Source of the DNA: Triplophysa rosa
Lineage: Eukaryota; Chordata; Actinopteri; Cypriniformes; Nemacheilidae
Reading direction: 5' to 3'
Assembly (NCBI RefSeq): GCF_024868665.1
Contig: NC_079904.1
Location: 21,246,270 to 21,310,269, forward strand
DNA length: 64,000 nucleotides
A program made the position numbers and the translations under genes. The notes under the pieces are model-generated. The model saw only the letters and a list, made by a program, of their open reading frames with translations, was not told the origin of the DNA and ran no database searches. This document shows, one piece after another, positions 45,511 to 57,043 of the stretch. Position 1 is the stretch's first letter; every line of letters begins with the position of its first letter.

Positions 45511-45865
45511 GTATTCACTACTCCTTCAACCTGTTTGAACTTTTCAAATTCAAACCTGATTTTACATTTGCACCTTTCCAGCACAGTAGCCACTAGATGG
45601 TGCCATGGTCAAAGGCTTGTTAACAAATCTCCCTTCAGCAGTAACCACATGTGAATATAATATAACCACAAAGTCGTTTTTAGAGTTATATAATTAATGA
45701 AAAAAGTAAAATAGTATAGTCATTAATGACCAAATTTATATTTAACACTTCCTACTAAAATAATTTTCCCTTCACTTTTCCCTCACTCTCCTTTGGACTC
45801 CTTTCCCTTTACTAACCGTCCTCTGTTTTATTGCCATTTCTTTCTGTCTCTTCCTGCTAACAAAG
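45511..45865 (+). other. Intron before splice-site-6 microexon
   Basis: 355 nt, ending with a long pyrimidine-rich tract (45765-45858) and ctgctaacaaAG. A 'TGC' lies 10 bases before the acceptor. Confidence 0.9.
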
Positions 45866-45892
45866 TTGGTTTCACTAAAGCTGACCTGCAAG
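45866..45892 (+). CDS. nrxn3: Neurexin-3 splice-site-6 microexon (27 nt)
   Basis: After a strong polypyrimidine tract and AG, 27 bases read in phase 1 as V-G-F-T-K-A-D-L-Q, followed by donor G|gtagag. As I recall, the alternatively spliced insert between LNS5 and EGF3 is VALMKADLQ in neurexin-1 and VGFTKADLQ in neurexin-3, so this is both a functional microexon and the strongest sign of type 3. Length, phase and site all agree. Inclusion adds nine residues to the LNS5-EGF3 linker and replaces glycine by valine at the joint. Confidence 0.95.
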
Positions 45893-47160
45893 GTAGAGGG
45901 ACTCACCTTTGTGCCTTATACTGTACAAACACAAAAACACTACGTGTCTGGCTGAAAGTTGCAAAGGGCTTTTACGGTATATTCATATTACAAATTAAAA
46001 AATTAGATAAAAAAATGTAAGAGAAGATGAGTGCAACTACAAAACAAGGAGACCACTCAAGCCTCAAATGAAGACATTGTGTAGCGTCCCGCCGCCTTGT
46101 TTGAATTTTTTGCAGCTCGGCAACAATTCTGATCTACTGATGCTTCATAATGGATGTTTTGGTAATTTCTGATTTATATCGTGCAAAAAGCGTGTTTTCA
46201 AAAAAATGGAATGTTTCCAAAAATGAATCATTATAGAGGCAGAAATCAATACAATATGAGAACAAAAATCCTAATGCTTCTCTGGCTCAATAAAAGCATT
46301 TTCAGCCAGCACAGACCGACCTCTCCACACTAAGATCTTATTTCTGTCATGCATGTTTCTTCTTCTGTTGCTTTCTTCTTTTGGTGATGTGAATTGCTGG
46401 AGTTGACGTGACAATGTGGTTTCGGGGAATCTGGATCAAAACGATTGTTTACATTCCCTCTTCGGCTATTTCTATACATCGTAATTGTTTGGTCTGAACC
46501 AAAGTAACCACGCTTTCCTCTCCAAAATAATTTATTTATATATTATTAATAAATATTTATATTTCTTTAAATAGATATCACAAATGTGTTATACAAGAAA
46601 AAGGGTGTACAAGTTATGCGTCATCTTTTCGTTTTTATTATATTTTATTGTATTTTATTTGCTTTGTTTATTCCTCAAAACATATATGTAGGATTGTCTC
46701 TTAGATATGTTAAAGTTGTTTTGTTTTTGTTAGTCTGGTTGTTTCACTTGTCTAGCAATGTTTCTCAACTGGTGAGCTTCGGACACGACAGCTAAGAAAA
46801 ACAAATTTAAAAAAAATGCAAATAATCAAATGCAATTACCCATATACAAGAATATGCATCCAGCACATTTCACATATGCTGATGCAAGAGAATGGGGTTG
46901 GATGGCGTAAATACACTTCAGTGTTTGATTTTAGTTTGACCGTACTTCTGTGCAGTAGTGAATTGGAGTAAAATAAGAGTCCTAAAGTAAAACCAATTGA
47001 GATTCATTGTTGTTTGGTATCCAGGGTGAATGCATCGATGCTGACCCATGAATGACATTGCATGCGTGCATGCGTCTTGGCTGTGCTGCGCGTGATGGAA
47101 ATGCATGTTGAAATCTGTCATTACTGTTGACTCATCCCGTTCCCGTTTCCACTGTACCAG
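45893..47160 (+). other. Intron before EGF3 exon
   Basis: gtagag .. ttccactgtaccAG. No recognised repeat. Two TGCATG hexamers at 47059-47064 and 47067-47072. Confidence 0.9.
47059..47072 (+). promoter_or_regulatory. Paired TGCATG (RBFOX-type) motifs
   Basis: Two TGCATG hexamers within 14 bases, 89-102 bases before the EGF3 exon and in the intron following the SS6 microexon. UGCAUG is the binding site of RBFOX splicing factors. Functional use is inferred only. Confidence 0.35.
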
Positions 47161-47280
47161 GTCCCAGCACCACATGCCAAGAGGACTCGTGTGCCAACAT
47201 GGGTGTATGCATCCAGCAGTGGGAGAACTTCACCTGTGACTGCTCCATGACCTCCTACTCCGGCACTCAGTGCAATGACC
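47161..47280 (+). CDS. nrxn3: Neurexin-3 exon: EGF3
   Basis: 120 nt. (G)[19 protein letters not shown] then [20 protein letters not shown] and one base of the next codon. Six cysteines make a complete EGF repeat; NFT is an N-glycosylation sequon. Acceptor ctgtaccAG, donor C|gtgagt, phase 1. EGF3 is the hinge before LNS6, the neuroligin- and LRRTM-binding domain, whose exons lie beyond the window. Confidence 0.97.
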
Positions 47281-48565
47281 GTGAGTGTCCCGTTCATGCA
47301 TCCTTATTGTGGCGTTGTGTAGGGTTTTCCATCATGAAGGCTCACTGGGAATTCTGGAAACAAGGTCGAGTGATCGGCTGTGTCCGAAATCTTAAAAAGG
47401 TAGCAGTGTCTGAGGAAGAAAGGCATCGAGGTGTGAATCTGAAGGCTGGCGTAAGATCCTGTATTCTGAGATGGCCCCAGCTAGTCAATGTTTCAAGGGA
47501 ACAGAGGGTCTTTTGATGCTTGTGAAATCCCACAATTCTGTTTGTGTGCTTTGGCAGTTGTGAAACGATACAGTGGTGGTTGAAAGAAGTAAATGAATAT
47601 ATCAATATGAATACATTTCATGAAATGGATTTCACGTAAACTTCAAGTGAAGAAATAAGCATTGATTGGTGCTTTAATGAAAAATCTGTCTGTCATTTAC
47701 TCATTCGCCTTAAATTAATATTTTGAGGTTTTGTCTGTTTTGTCTAATGCGCTGCTTCAAGGTCATTTGTGTGCTGTTTGCCTTGTATAATTTTGAATTT
47801 TCGTTGCTATTCAATGCTAAGTATAACATGATGTACACAAGTACATATTACAGGACAAGACGAACACTTGAGTCAGCCAATCAACGCGCTGCGATTCATA
47901 AAAATGTCCTAGTTTTGTAAGAGGGCGGGAATGTCGAGAGTGACAGCGAGGGATATATATGGGCACAGTGAGCAGACACAGGTTAATAAGCTGTGAGTAG
48001 TTGTAATGAGGTGCGGTAAATGTTCAAATGTCACACTAGCCCGGCAGCCTCTCAAGTAAGGCGCGGCATACGCGGGAACGCTTCACCTCGAACTTTCCTT
48101 CTCGCTTTTTTCCTCCTCCATCTCTTTTCTCGTCGCTATTAATGAAGAATAAGCTTTTGTCTGTTTCTTTAATGATGTCTCCCATGTTTAACCTCTGGCA
48201 GTTGTGCGCCATTTCATCACACTGACATTTCTAATCATAGAGGCAAATTCAATTTCACCCCTCGAATGGGTTCTGGCGCTGGCGAGACGACTGTATGTGC
48301 GGTCACGGCTGTTACAGTGAATGCTGAAGCCTTGTAGCCTGTGTTCATGTTAACGGCATGAGTACGATTGATTTTTTGGACAGTGATACTTTTTTGGGAG
48401 AGTGAAGAAATTTTTTTATACTGTTTGTAAACAACGGATGGTTTTTAATCTGTGATTTATAAATTGTGATTTATTCTGTCCATTCTTAATGAAGTATAAT
48501 CAAGTTACTTTATTCTGGAACAATGCAGAATAATACTTCTGGCCCCTTTTACTGTAGTGTACTGT

Positions 48566-48704
48566 GCGTTCATGACTTCACGTAATACGTAGTTACGTTG
48601 AAAACTTGCACGTTCAACTTGTAAACACTGACTCGTAGGTACTTCCGCCTACGTCAAGCGTGACCTTTTCAACGTAATTACGTATTACGTGAAGTCATGA
48701 ACGC
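48566..48704. mobile_element. Foldback MITE with 39-bp arms
   Basis: 48566-48604 ('gcgttcatgacttcacgtaa' onwards) and 48666-48704 are reverse complements at 38 of 39 positions, with a 61-bp loop. 'cgtaatacgt' near the arm centre is itself nearly palindromic. Confidence 0.9.
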
Positions 48705-49189
48705 GCATCGCAGAACAGAGCAAGGCGAGCATTTGTGTTTATAAAGCATATACATTTTTATTTTTATTAGAAAATGGCCGATCGTTTCGCTAGATAAGAC
48801 CCTTATTCGTCGTCTGGTATCGTTTAAAGCCCTTTGAAGCTGCACTGAAACTGTCATTTTGACCTTCATCCATTTGGAGTCCATTGAAGTCCACTATATG
48901 GAGAAAAATCCTGGAATGTTTTCATCAAAAACCTTCATTTCTTTTCGACTAAAGAAACAAATACATAAACATCTTGGATGACATGGGGGTGAGTAAATTA
49001 TCATGAAAATGTATTTTGAAAGTGAACTGCTCCTTTAAAAAGTCGGGGTTATGTTTGTTGTCACATGACCTCAACGTTGCATTTCATTGGTTGCGTTTAT
49101 CATCTCTGCACTTGAATTCAGTTTTCTGTAAAATGCCAGTCATGCATTTAAAGTCCCCGTGAATCGGAAGTAGCGATCGTCTCTACTAG

Positions 49190-49370
49190 AGATGGACAGA
49201 TATATCGGCCAATAATCGTGTCGGTCGATAAAAGCACATTTTCACACTATCAGGGCCGAAAAAGTTAAGAAACATCACCAGTTTAATGTTCAATATTAAT
49301 AGTCATTATATGGATTAATAACATTCAGAAAGTTAAGAAATATGAATTTAATCGGTATCGGTAGAAATCA
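49190..49370. mobile_element. hAT-type MITE fragment
   Basis: 'tagagatggacagatatatc' and 'taatcggtatcggtag', same family as 3311-3385. Confidence 0.5.
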
Positions 49371-51057
49371 CAGAAAGTTAGCATCGTACAAAGATAGTCT
49401 TTACTTGAGTGTTTCAGAATAAAGTGGAAATGACGTATTTTAGAAGTGGAATATCGAATGAGAAAAGTAGCGTGGCTTGTGTTTTTTATGCTAATTGATT
49501 TGGTATAAAACAGAAATGAAACTGGTAGCCGACTGAACGTCGGAGTGATGTTAGACATAAAATAAACACGTCATGTGCCTAAAAACACTGTTTGCAGAGC
49601 TAGGCTAAAAATAAAGAACTTTCAGATATCAATCTGTATGCGATGGACAACAATTGAGCTATTTGGTAGCGCTGTTGATTACATTGTGAGTAAAACGGCT
49701 CTATATGTAACAAAGACCCGAACTGTTTTCCTGTGTCTGTACCTGACAAAAGCCCATACTTCTGCACAAGAATGAACTATTACTTTGCTATTACAAGCAT
49801 ATCCTCTAGGTGGCAGTAATGCACCTATGAAGTCAACCTTAGCATGCAGTACAGGATCAAACTAGAACACACTCCCAGGAGCATGCAATCAGTTCGGCTT
49901 GTATTTTCATCTCTGTCTTCTTTTTTTTGTCAAACACATGTACACAAACACACACACTCAGATGCGCGCGCATCACATGTCAAGCACTCCTCCTCTCCCT
50001 TCCTACATAAACAAGCAGGATGCCTATCCTCTGTTCGATGTACGGAAACACAATGACACACCACAGAACGGCGAAACAGGCACACTTCCGAGCGTAGCAG
50101 GGGTCAGCGATGTTTGCGGCCGCAGAAAGCGCAAACCTGCGTGAGAGTGATTCTAATTAGCCGGTGTAGTTGCCCCTGTGTGCTTGTGGGAGTAAAGAGC
50201 ACACGGTGCAGGCTTTAATAACTCAAATCCTACTCAGTCCAAAAGACAGAGTAAATTAATCAGACAGAGAGACAGAGAGAGGGAGAACATTGCGCGAATA
50301 TGGTTAAAAATGGCGGAATTAGCCTGTAACCTAGATTTCAGCTGCAGGTTTAAAGCCTGATGTCTGAGCCAGAAGCTTTCTGCAGCCTTTTTTTTGTCTG
50401 TGTTCATAAATCCTTCCATTGTGTTGCGCTGAAGTCGTGCAGAATGGAAAGTAAATACGGCAGCGTATTCTTCGGCCGAACAACACACCAGAATGCTCAG
50501 CTAAGCTCCAGCGGACCCTTCAGCCTCCGGGGCACCGTCTTCAACCAATTCAACACCTATTTATGAAGACCACAATAGTCCTGCGATAAACCTCCATGGC
50601 ATTCCAACAAAAAGTGCACGCTTGGCCGCAGCGCATGCTAATAGGCTACGTTAGAGAGCAGTCCCAGAAAACCGCCAGCTACTTTACAGGGTGGCCAATA
50701 TGTTGTCATACAAAATGTAGAATTATTAGAAAATACAGTATTGAAGCTCCACCTCTAAACTCAACAATCACCGTCTGTATGAATTAGCCACTTTGTAAAA
50801 TAGTTACGAATTGCGTTGAAAATGGTAGATTCACTGCTTTGTTCCACAAGGATCTCCTCCTCCTTCTTGCTTTATTATCACCTCGACTTTTAATTTATCC
50901 CAAGGACGTTTGAGCTATAGATGCAATCCAGAGTTGTGACTGGGGCAATTATTCAACTTGCGTAATTGAATTAGCACTTTCTATTAGTTATTTGCCCGCA
51001 TTCTCCTGCAAAGGTCACACTTTATTGTTTATGAGCAGTTTGAGAGGCATTCTTCAC

Positions 51058-51076
51058 ACACGCACACACACACACA
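51058..51076. repeat. Short (CA)n tract
   Basis: CA dinucleotides with one CGCA. Confidence 0.8.
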
Positions 51077-51797
51077 CGAATAACAGGCGCACGGAGATAG
51101 AGCGAATCAGTTTAACTTGGCATTTGTAATCATTCAGACCAATTTGCGATGAATCATATTGTCGGATCGTAATTCTGCTGACAATCCAAATGTGCTCGAT
51201 CGATTTTCTTCGAAAAACGATGTTCGCTTCTGCGTCGGTTATTACATGGAATCAAATCCCACAATAATAAAGTCATATCTTAAGATGAAAAAAAGGAATT
51301 TACTGGGAGTTTCCTCTGGTGCTGTCCTTAAGGTTGCTTTTACCTCCTCAATCTTTATATTTACTGATTTATGTATAAAAAGCAGTTCTAGCCCGGGGTG
51401 CAGCAAAACGTCCCCAGCAAGCAGGGCTGCGTGAAAGATAAGTGGAGCCCTGAGACACAACCTTCATAAGACCCCCATGCCACCACAGCACAGCTTCAAA
51501 ATAATAGATCACACAAAAATCTAGAACAGTGGTTATCAAAGTGGGGGGTGGCAGGGATAGTGAAGGGGGAGGCACGGGTGGTCAACAAAAAAGAGAAAGT
51601 ATAACACACTGACGAATGTGCCCCTGGCACGAACACATGTTATGAATGTACGGGTGGGGGTCCCCCATGAAACGTGCAAACAACGGAGTGGGGGGCCGCC
51701 AGATTTTGGGGTTTAAAGGGGGGCGTGATCAAAACCACTGATCTAGAAAATATGGCAATTTCTAATCATCTTTGTCATTCCAAATCCATATCCCTAT

Positions 51798-51799
51798 TT

Positions 51800-51871
<72 letters not shown>

Positions 51872-51872
51872 T
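51798..51872. repeat. (CTTT)n microsatellite
   Basis: About 18 CTTT units; they create a false LSFF-repeat frame. Confidence 0.97.
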
Positions 51873-53033
51873 TGTATGTGATTTGTTCCATGCTTCCCAG
51901 ATTCATTCGAGTTTAGATGTAGCATCTGCTGTTGCGCAAAGGTGTGATTGAGATGTCCAATAACTCATTATTCACCGGTGAGCCATAGATGAGAAACGCC
52001 CCTAAAAGAGTTACCCAAGGCCCCTTCCACTGTGTCTCAAGTTGAAATAGGGACGACATATTTTCATTCCCGGACATTTATAACCCCAAGCATATGTACC
52101 TGCGGAGTCCCGCCTCTCCTGCACCCCATGAATAATGCATCTCCTACATAAAACATGAGTGTGGAATGCGGTTGAAGGCAAACAGGTGTCCGCGCTGCCC
52201 TGTTCTCTGGGAGCCGGATCTGGTTCAGTGTCAGTCGCAGATGGAGAGGAATCTATGCCAGCTAGCTTCAATAAAGATATCCTGCTTTCCCGTGGCTACG
52301 TTTCTGGAAGAGGACCTCGTGAACTCCCCGGACCACTGGGGAAGACATGGCCACATTGTAGCCGCAAGGAAACGCAGCATTATACCTAAATGGCAAGGCT
52401 TTCATGGAGCAGGAACAAGCCCTTGTGCTTTGAAGCTAAATGACGGATAGGGTAGCACTATGAGGCGAGTAAGTCATCTTGTCGGGGCTCTAGGGAGAGT
52501 TGTTACGGCATCAAACAGATGCTGTTTCACCCACGCACAAGCTAGCGAGAGCATGGTGTCTCTATTAAAACAACACTTCTCAGGTGCGGTGTTTAAACGA
52601 GACTCATCAATGATTATTGAAAGAAGTTAGAGGATGAGGTTCTGCCCTGTGATTCCCTTGAGTTTGAATGCTTGAATTTAATTGACACTTTTTGTTCCAA
52701 GGCTATATTTTATTTTTTACATATATTAGATAGTTTACATCTTTTTACATACATTTACAAAGTTTAACAGTTAATAGTTTGCCAACCCCCATAAAGTACA
52801 AAAAGCCCATTCTTAGAAAAAAAACTCATATATTACTGCTGTACTTATGAAACCTTTTATCTCCATTTCGTGATTTCTTCTTTTTGCCATAAAGCTTTAT
52901 TAATAGCCAATTCTTATGTTTGTCACTGAGTTTTGCAAAAATCTAACATTTTGAAAACATCTTTTACAAAAAAAGCCTTAAAAATTCTCTTTACCGTAAC
53001 GATTTAAAACTGTCAATCCCGTAGCTTTTTTTG

Positions 53034-53672
53034 TAGGGCTGCAAATAACGATTTTCTTGATAATCGATTAGTTGGACGATTATTTTTTCGATTAGTTGGA
53101 TAAAATGTTTAATTGCATCTTTTGCTTATAATAACTCAATCAGAGATGGGAAAATTATACACAACTGAACTCATTAGCCTTCTCCCAAATTGTTGTGGAT
53201 GTCTCCCTAATTAACACGCCAACGTGTCATACTAGAAGCAGCCGACAATAGCTGTGTCTGAAACCGTTCCCTATCTCCTATATAGTGCACTATATCGGGT
53301 GTCCTCCATTTTGTAGTGGTGTCTGAAACCTGAGTGAACTACTTCATTCCCTACATTCGTTCACTCTTTTTTACCCACAATGTACTCTGATATTGAGTGC
53401 ACATTCGATGTACGCGGCTTGAAGAGATGCATGCAAAACACGTCTGACCTAAAAACTGCGCAACTTGTGCCGCATCGAGAGATGCATGCACGGAGAGACA
53501 CGTCTGACTTTAAAACTGCGCAGCTCATGCTGCATGGAGAGACACGTCTAAAACAATAATTTTAAAAGGGAAGAAGACGCTCTTGACTGTGCAGCTGGCA
53601 AGTGACGTCACATACCAACTAATCGATAACTAATTTCATTATCGATTTTATCGAATAGTTGTTGCAGCCCTA
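53034..53672. mobile_element. hAT non-autonomous element (639 bp)
   Basis: TAGGGCTGCAAATAACGATT at the left; the right end ..TTGTTGCAGCCCTA is the inverse. Flanking 8-mers tttttttg and attttttg match at 7 of 8. Inside, 53423-53545 carries a ~55-bp direct repeat beginning 'agagatgcatgca' (53423 and 53478). Confidence 0.85.
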
Positions 53673-53754
53673 ATTTTTTGCTGAAAAAAGGCATTAATGA
53701 AGTATATTTTAATAGAAAATTATACATGTTACATTTTTTTTAATGCGGAAACTA

Positions 53755-54260
53755 CCTGTTGTCACGGTTTAGTTGTTTTGTTTTGGTTAAAGGCAGGGTA
53801 ACCGATTTCCGAATTACGCTTTAGACAACTGAGTTGGGCCAAGTACCAAAACAACCTTGTAGCCAATCAGCAGTAAGGTGCACAGTGCACAGGACGGACA
53901 TTAGCCAAGCGCTGACGAAAGCGTAAGATGGGGGTAGGGGTGTGTTTGTTTTGGTGATTTGAACATCAACAACGGCTAAGAGAAATCGGACACCCCGCCT
54001 TTAAGTTCTGTGTTCCCGTTTTGCCTGTTCCCTCATTAGTTTCCTTCGTTGCTAAATTCCCCACACCTGTTTCTGTTTCCTAGATTATGTTTCCTGTGTA
54101 TGTAAGCCTTATGTTCTCGTAGCTTGTCTGGTATTGTTTTGATTACGTGTGTTTAAGTTGTCGTGTGGTTCTGTTCCTGTGGATTTATTATTAAAAGCCT
54201 GTTTTTGGATATACTGCTCCTTGTCGTGCGCTTTCAATACGCTACACGCGTGACACCTGT
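53755..54260. mobile_element. Solo LTR (496 bp) with nested TTAA MITE
   Basis: The LTR proper is 53760-54255, TGTCACGG..GCGTGACA, flanked by the 5-bp duplication 'cctgt' (53755-53759 and 54256-54260). No internal region is present. A 210-bp element is nested inside (53791-54000). 'attattaaaag' near 54188 could be a polyadenylation signal. Class is LTR retrotransposon, family not assigned. Confidence 0.85.
53787..54004. mobile_element. TTAA MITE nested in solo LTR (210 bp)
   Basis: TTAA|AGGCAGGGTAACCGATTTC at the left and GAAATCGGACACCCCGCCT|TTAA at the right, inverted ends matching at about 15 of 19. It inserted after the LTR did. Confidence 0.85.
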
Positions 54261-54959
54261 ATCGGTAATGAGAATTAAAAAACTCATGTTCACAGCGTGA
54301 CAAGAAAATATTACGCTTTTAATTAGAAATTTTTAATCTTTTAATAACTTTTTAACCTGGTAGCCATTTGAAAGGTACTGGTAGATGCGTTTCTTCACAT
54401 GAAATCAAATTTAATGTAAATATTTTTGTGTGCGTTTAAGCAGTACTTTAAAAATGTAACAGAGAGTTACGGACACTTCTCATTTCCAGTATTTCTTCAT
54501 TTTTATTATACACAAATATTCTGTCAATGATTTTTTTTTGTCATATCTCAGAAAATCGTAATTTGACTCTTTTGGTAATTTGTTTTTTTTAATTACAGCA
54601 TATAATGCACTTAGACAAATTGGGATGCTTTACGGTAATGAGAATTTCAGTAGAAAAAGCTATAAAAATGGCATTTTTACTTGAGTAAATAATTCATTCT
54701 TATGTTAAAATAAATGCTTTGTGCTAGGTAGTGAACACAGTTATGTTTATTATGATCATTTGTTGTGTTACCAAGTTACATGTTTTATCATTAAAATCTT
54801 TACTGCATACTGTTTCAGTGGTTTCATGAGAATGACCCATTCGATGCTTAGAAAGGACAGCGGTGATATGTATCATAAAGTAGTCTATGTGACTCCTTTG
54901 TATGTGTATTACATAACAAGTCTTCGGAAGCCAGTAAGATGGCTTTTTGTGCAGAACAG

Positions 54960-55160
54960 ACCAAAAATTGAAGTTATTGTGTTCATCTTTCCCTCCTCTA
55001 ACGTTTGTGTAAAGCATATTCACATCCAGAAATCAAAAGTGGAATTCAGTCTTTCTATGGTCGCTATGCACCTGAGAACCATTGTCATGTTTTGTGTCAT
55101 CGGAAGGCTTGAGGTTGAGTAAATCATTTTCGGTTTTGCTGAACCGTTTCTTTAATTGGA
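54960..55160. mobile_element. Diverged 'gatagttcaccc' MITE fragment
   Basis: 'ggcttgaggttgagtaaatc' and 'ctgaaccgtttcttta' resemble the right end. Confidence 0.35.
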
Positions 55161-56023
55161 GGTTTCTTGAGATGGAGCACTTTGCATTCTAGCTTTAGTG
55201 AATACTGTAAGTGGGTCGGTTCAGAGGACTGCTGATATTCCTGTTTGAAGCTTATTTTCTTCAATCCGGATGCCTGACCTCAGTGTTACCTACATTTAGA
55301 ACAGAGATAACGCGTATAGACGCTCACCTCTAAAGCAGCGGACTCGAAGAATGAGACATTTGTGTCTGCGTGTAGAGATAAGAGCAGCTCTGCTGCTGAG
55401 AGGAAAGATTTTGCGAGACTTGTGAAGAAAAATGATTGAATCGGTCACATTTACGAAACGAAAAATGCACAGAACATACATCTGTTTCCTAGAGCCAGGT
55501 GACCTTGAAGCAATGAGCAGTTTGTCATCACCAGGTCCTGAATATCATGAATTTGTGAATTACACAGGCTATGGTCCAAAAGATATTCAGTTGGAATTTG
55601 ATTGATGTTTACTGAAGTGCATTTAAAGCAATACACAGTCACACAAAATAGGAATTTTATTAGTGCCAAATTAAATTTGCATCATTACTTTTTAATTAAT
55701 TTTAATTCTGCCTATTTTATTCCTTAATATTGTAAAATATACATCATCATGTTCTCTTGACATTTGATGAGCCAGATTTGTGAGGTATCACCATGTAAAA
55801 CTCTTATTGGCTGCGGTTCCTTCATTATTCGGTTCAAGTCATCCATTTTAAAAAAATCATACGATTTTTATTTTCTAAAAAAAAAGAAACTGATAACAGT
55901 CCATAACAGTTTTCAGGTTATGATTCAATATATATGAGGCCTATGAAATATTATAAATTGCGATAAATCGATTTCAAAATAAATGTTTGTGTTTATATAA
56001 TATATATGTGTGTGTGCCATGTA

Positions 56024-56690
56024 CAGGTACATCTAAAAAAATTAGAATATCGTGAAAAAGGTCAATATTTTTTGTCACTCACTTCAGAAAGTGAAACCCA
56101 TATATTATATAGATTCATTACACATAGAGTGAAATATTTCAAGCCTTTATTTCTTGAAACGTTGATGATAATGGCTTACAGATAATGAAAACCCAAAATT
56201 CAGTGTCTCAGAAAATTAGAATATTACATAAGATCAATAAAAAAAAGGATTTTTTTAAACAGAAATGTCAGGCTTCTGAAAAGTATGTTAATTTCTATGC
56301 ACTCAATACTTGGTTGGGCCTCCTTTTGCATGAATTACTGCATCAATGAGGCGTGGCATGGAGGAAATCAGCCTGTGGCACTGCTCAGGTGTAATGGAAG
56401 CCCAGGTTGCTTTGATAGCGGCCTTCAGGTCATCTGCATTGTTGGGTCTGGTGTCTCTCATCTTCCTCTTGACAAGGTTCAGGTCAGGCGGGTTTGCTGG
56501 CCAATCAAGCACAGTACCACCATGGTCATTGAACCAGCTTTTGGTACCTTTGGCAGTGTGGGCAGGTGCCAAGTGCTGCTGGAAAATGAAATCAGCATCT
56601 CCATGAAGCTTGTCAGCAGAAGGAAGCATGAAGTGCTCTAAAATTTCCTGGTAGATGGCTGCGTTGACTGTGGACTTCAGAAAACATGCT
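56024..56690 (-). mobile_element. Truncated Tc1-like transposon
   Basis: The left inverted end ('aggtacatctaaaaaaatta' and 'agaatatcgtg') is followed by the minus-strand C-terminal half of a Tc1 transposase (about 56680-56303): 'YQEILEHFMLPSADKL', 'DWPANPPDLN', 'KRKMRDTRPNNADDLKAAI'. The catalytic aspartate in QQDLAPAHT-type motifs is histidine here (FQQHLAPAHTA), and the PIE.LW block is deleted, so both remaining catalytic acids are lost. The N-terminal half and right end are missing. Confidence 0.9.
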
Positions 56691-57043
56691 AAACAAATAT
56701 TAGCGGTCAGTCTACTGTATATACACTGAACAAAATTATAAACGCAACACTTTTGTTCTTGCCCCCATTTTTCATGAGCTGAACTCAAAGATCTAAGACT
56801 TTTTCTATGTGCTCAAAAGGCCTGTTTCTCTCAAATATTGTTCACAAATCTGTCTAAATCTGTGTTAGTGAGCATTTCTCCTTTGCCGGGATAGTCCATC
56901 CACCTCACAGGTGTGGCATATCAAGATGCTGATTAGACAGCATGATTATTGCACAGGTGTGCCTTAGGCTGGCCACAATAAAAGGCCACTCTAAAATGTG
57001 CAGTTTTACTGTATTGGTGGGGTCCGGGGGGTCCGAAAACCAG

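Larger units (their letters stand above)
19473..47280 (+). other. nrxn3: Alpha-neurexin transcription unit (partial), ten exons
   Basis: Ten exons with GT/AG borders keep a single reading frame: 439, 384, 204, 27, 120, 382, 191, 174, 27 and 120 nt, about 689 residues with both microexons. They encode the end of LNS2, then LNS3, EGF2, LNS4, LNS5 and EGF3. Neurexins are presynaptic single-pass adhesion proteins that bind neuroligins, LRRTMs, cerebellins and others. Many residues agree with neurexin-3 rather than 1 or 2 as I recall them ([40 protein letters not shown]). The fish a or b copy cannot be told. Start, LNS6 and membrane part lie outside the window. Confidence 0.95.

Noticed and set aside
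45589..45604. CTCF-like CCACTAGATGGTGCC
   Set aside because: It departs from the core at the conserved GGC and single short motifs are expected by chance.
51674..51916. Leucine/phenylalanine-repeat membrane protein
   Set aside because: Translation of a CTTT microsatellite.
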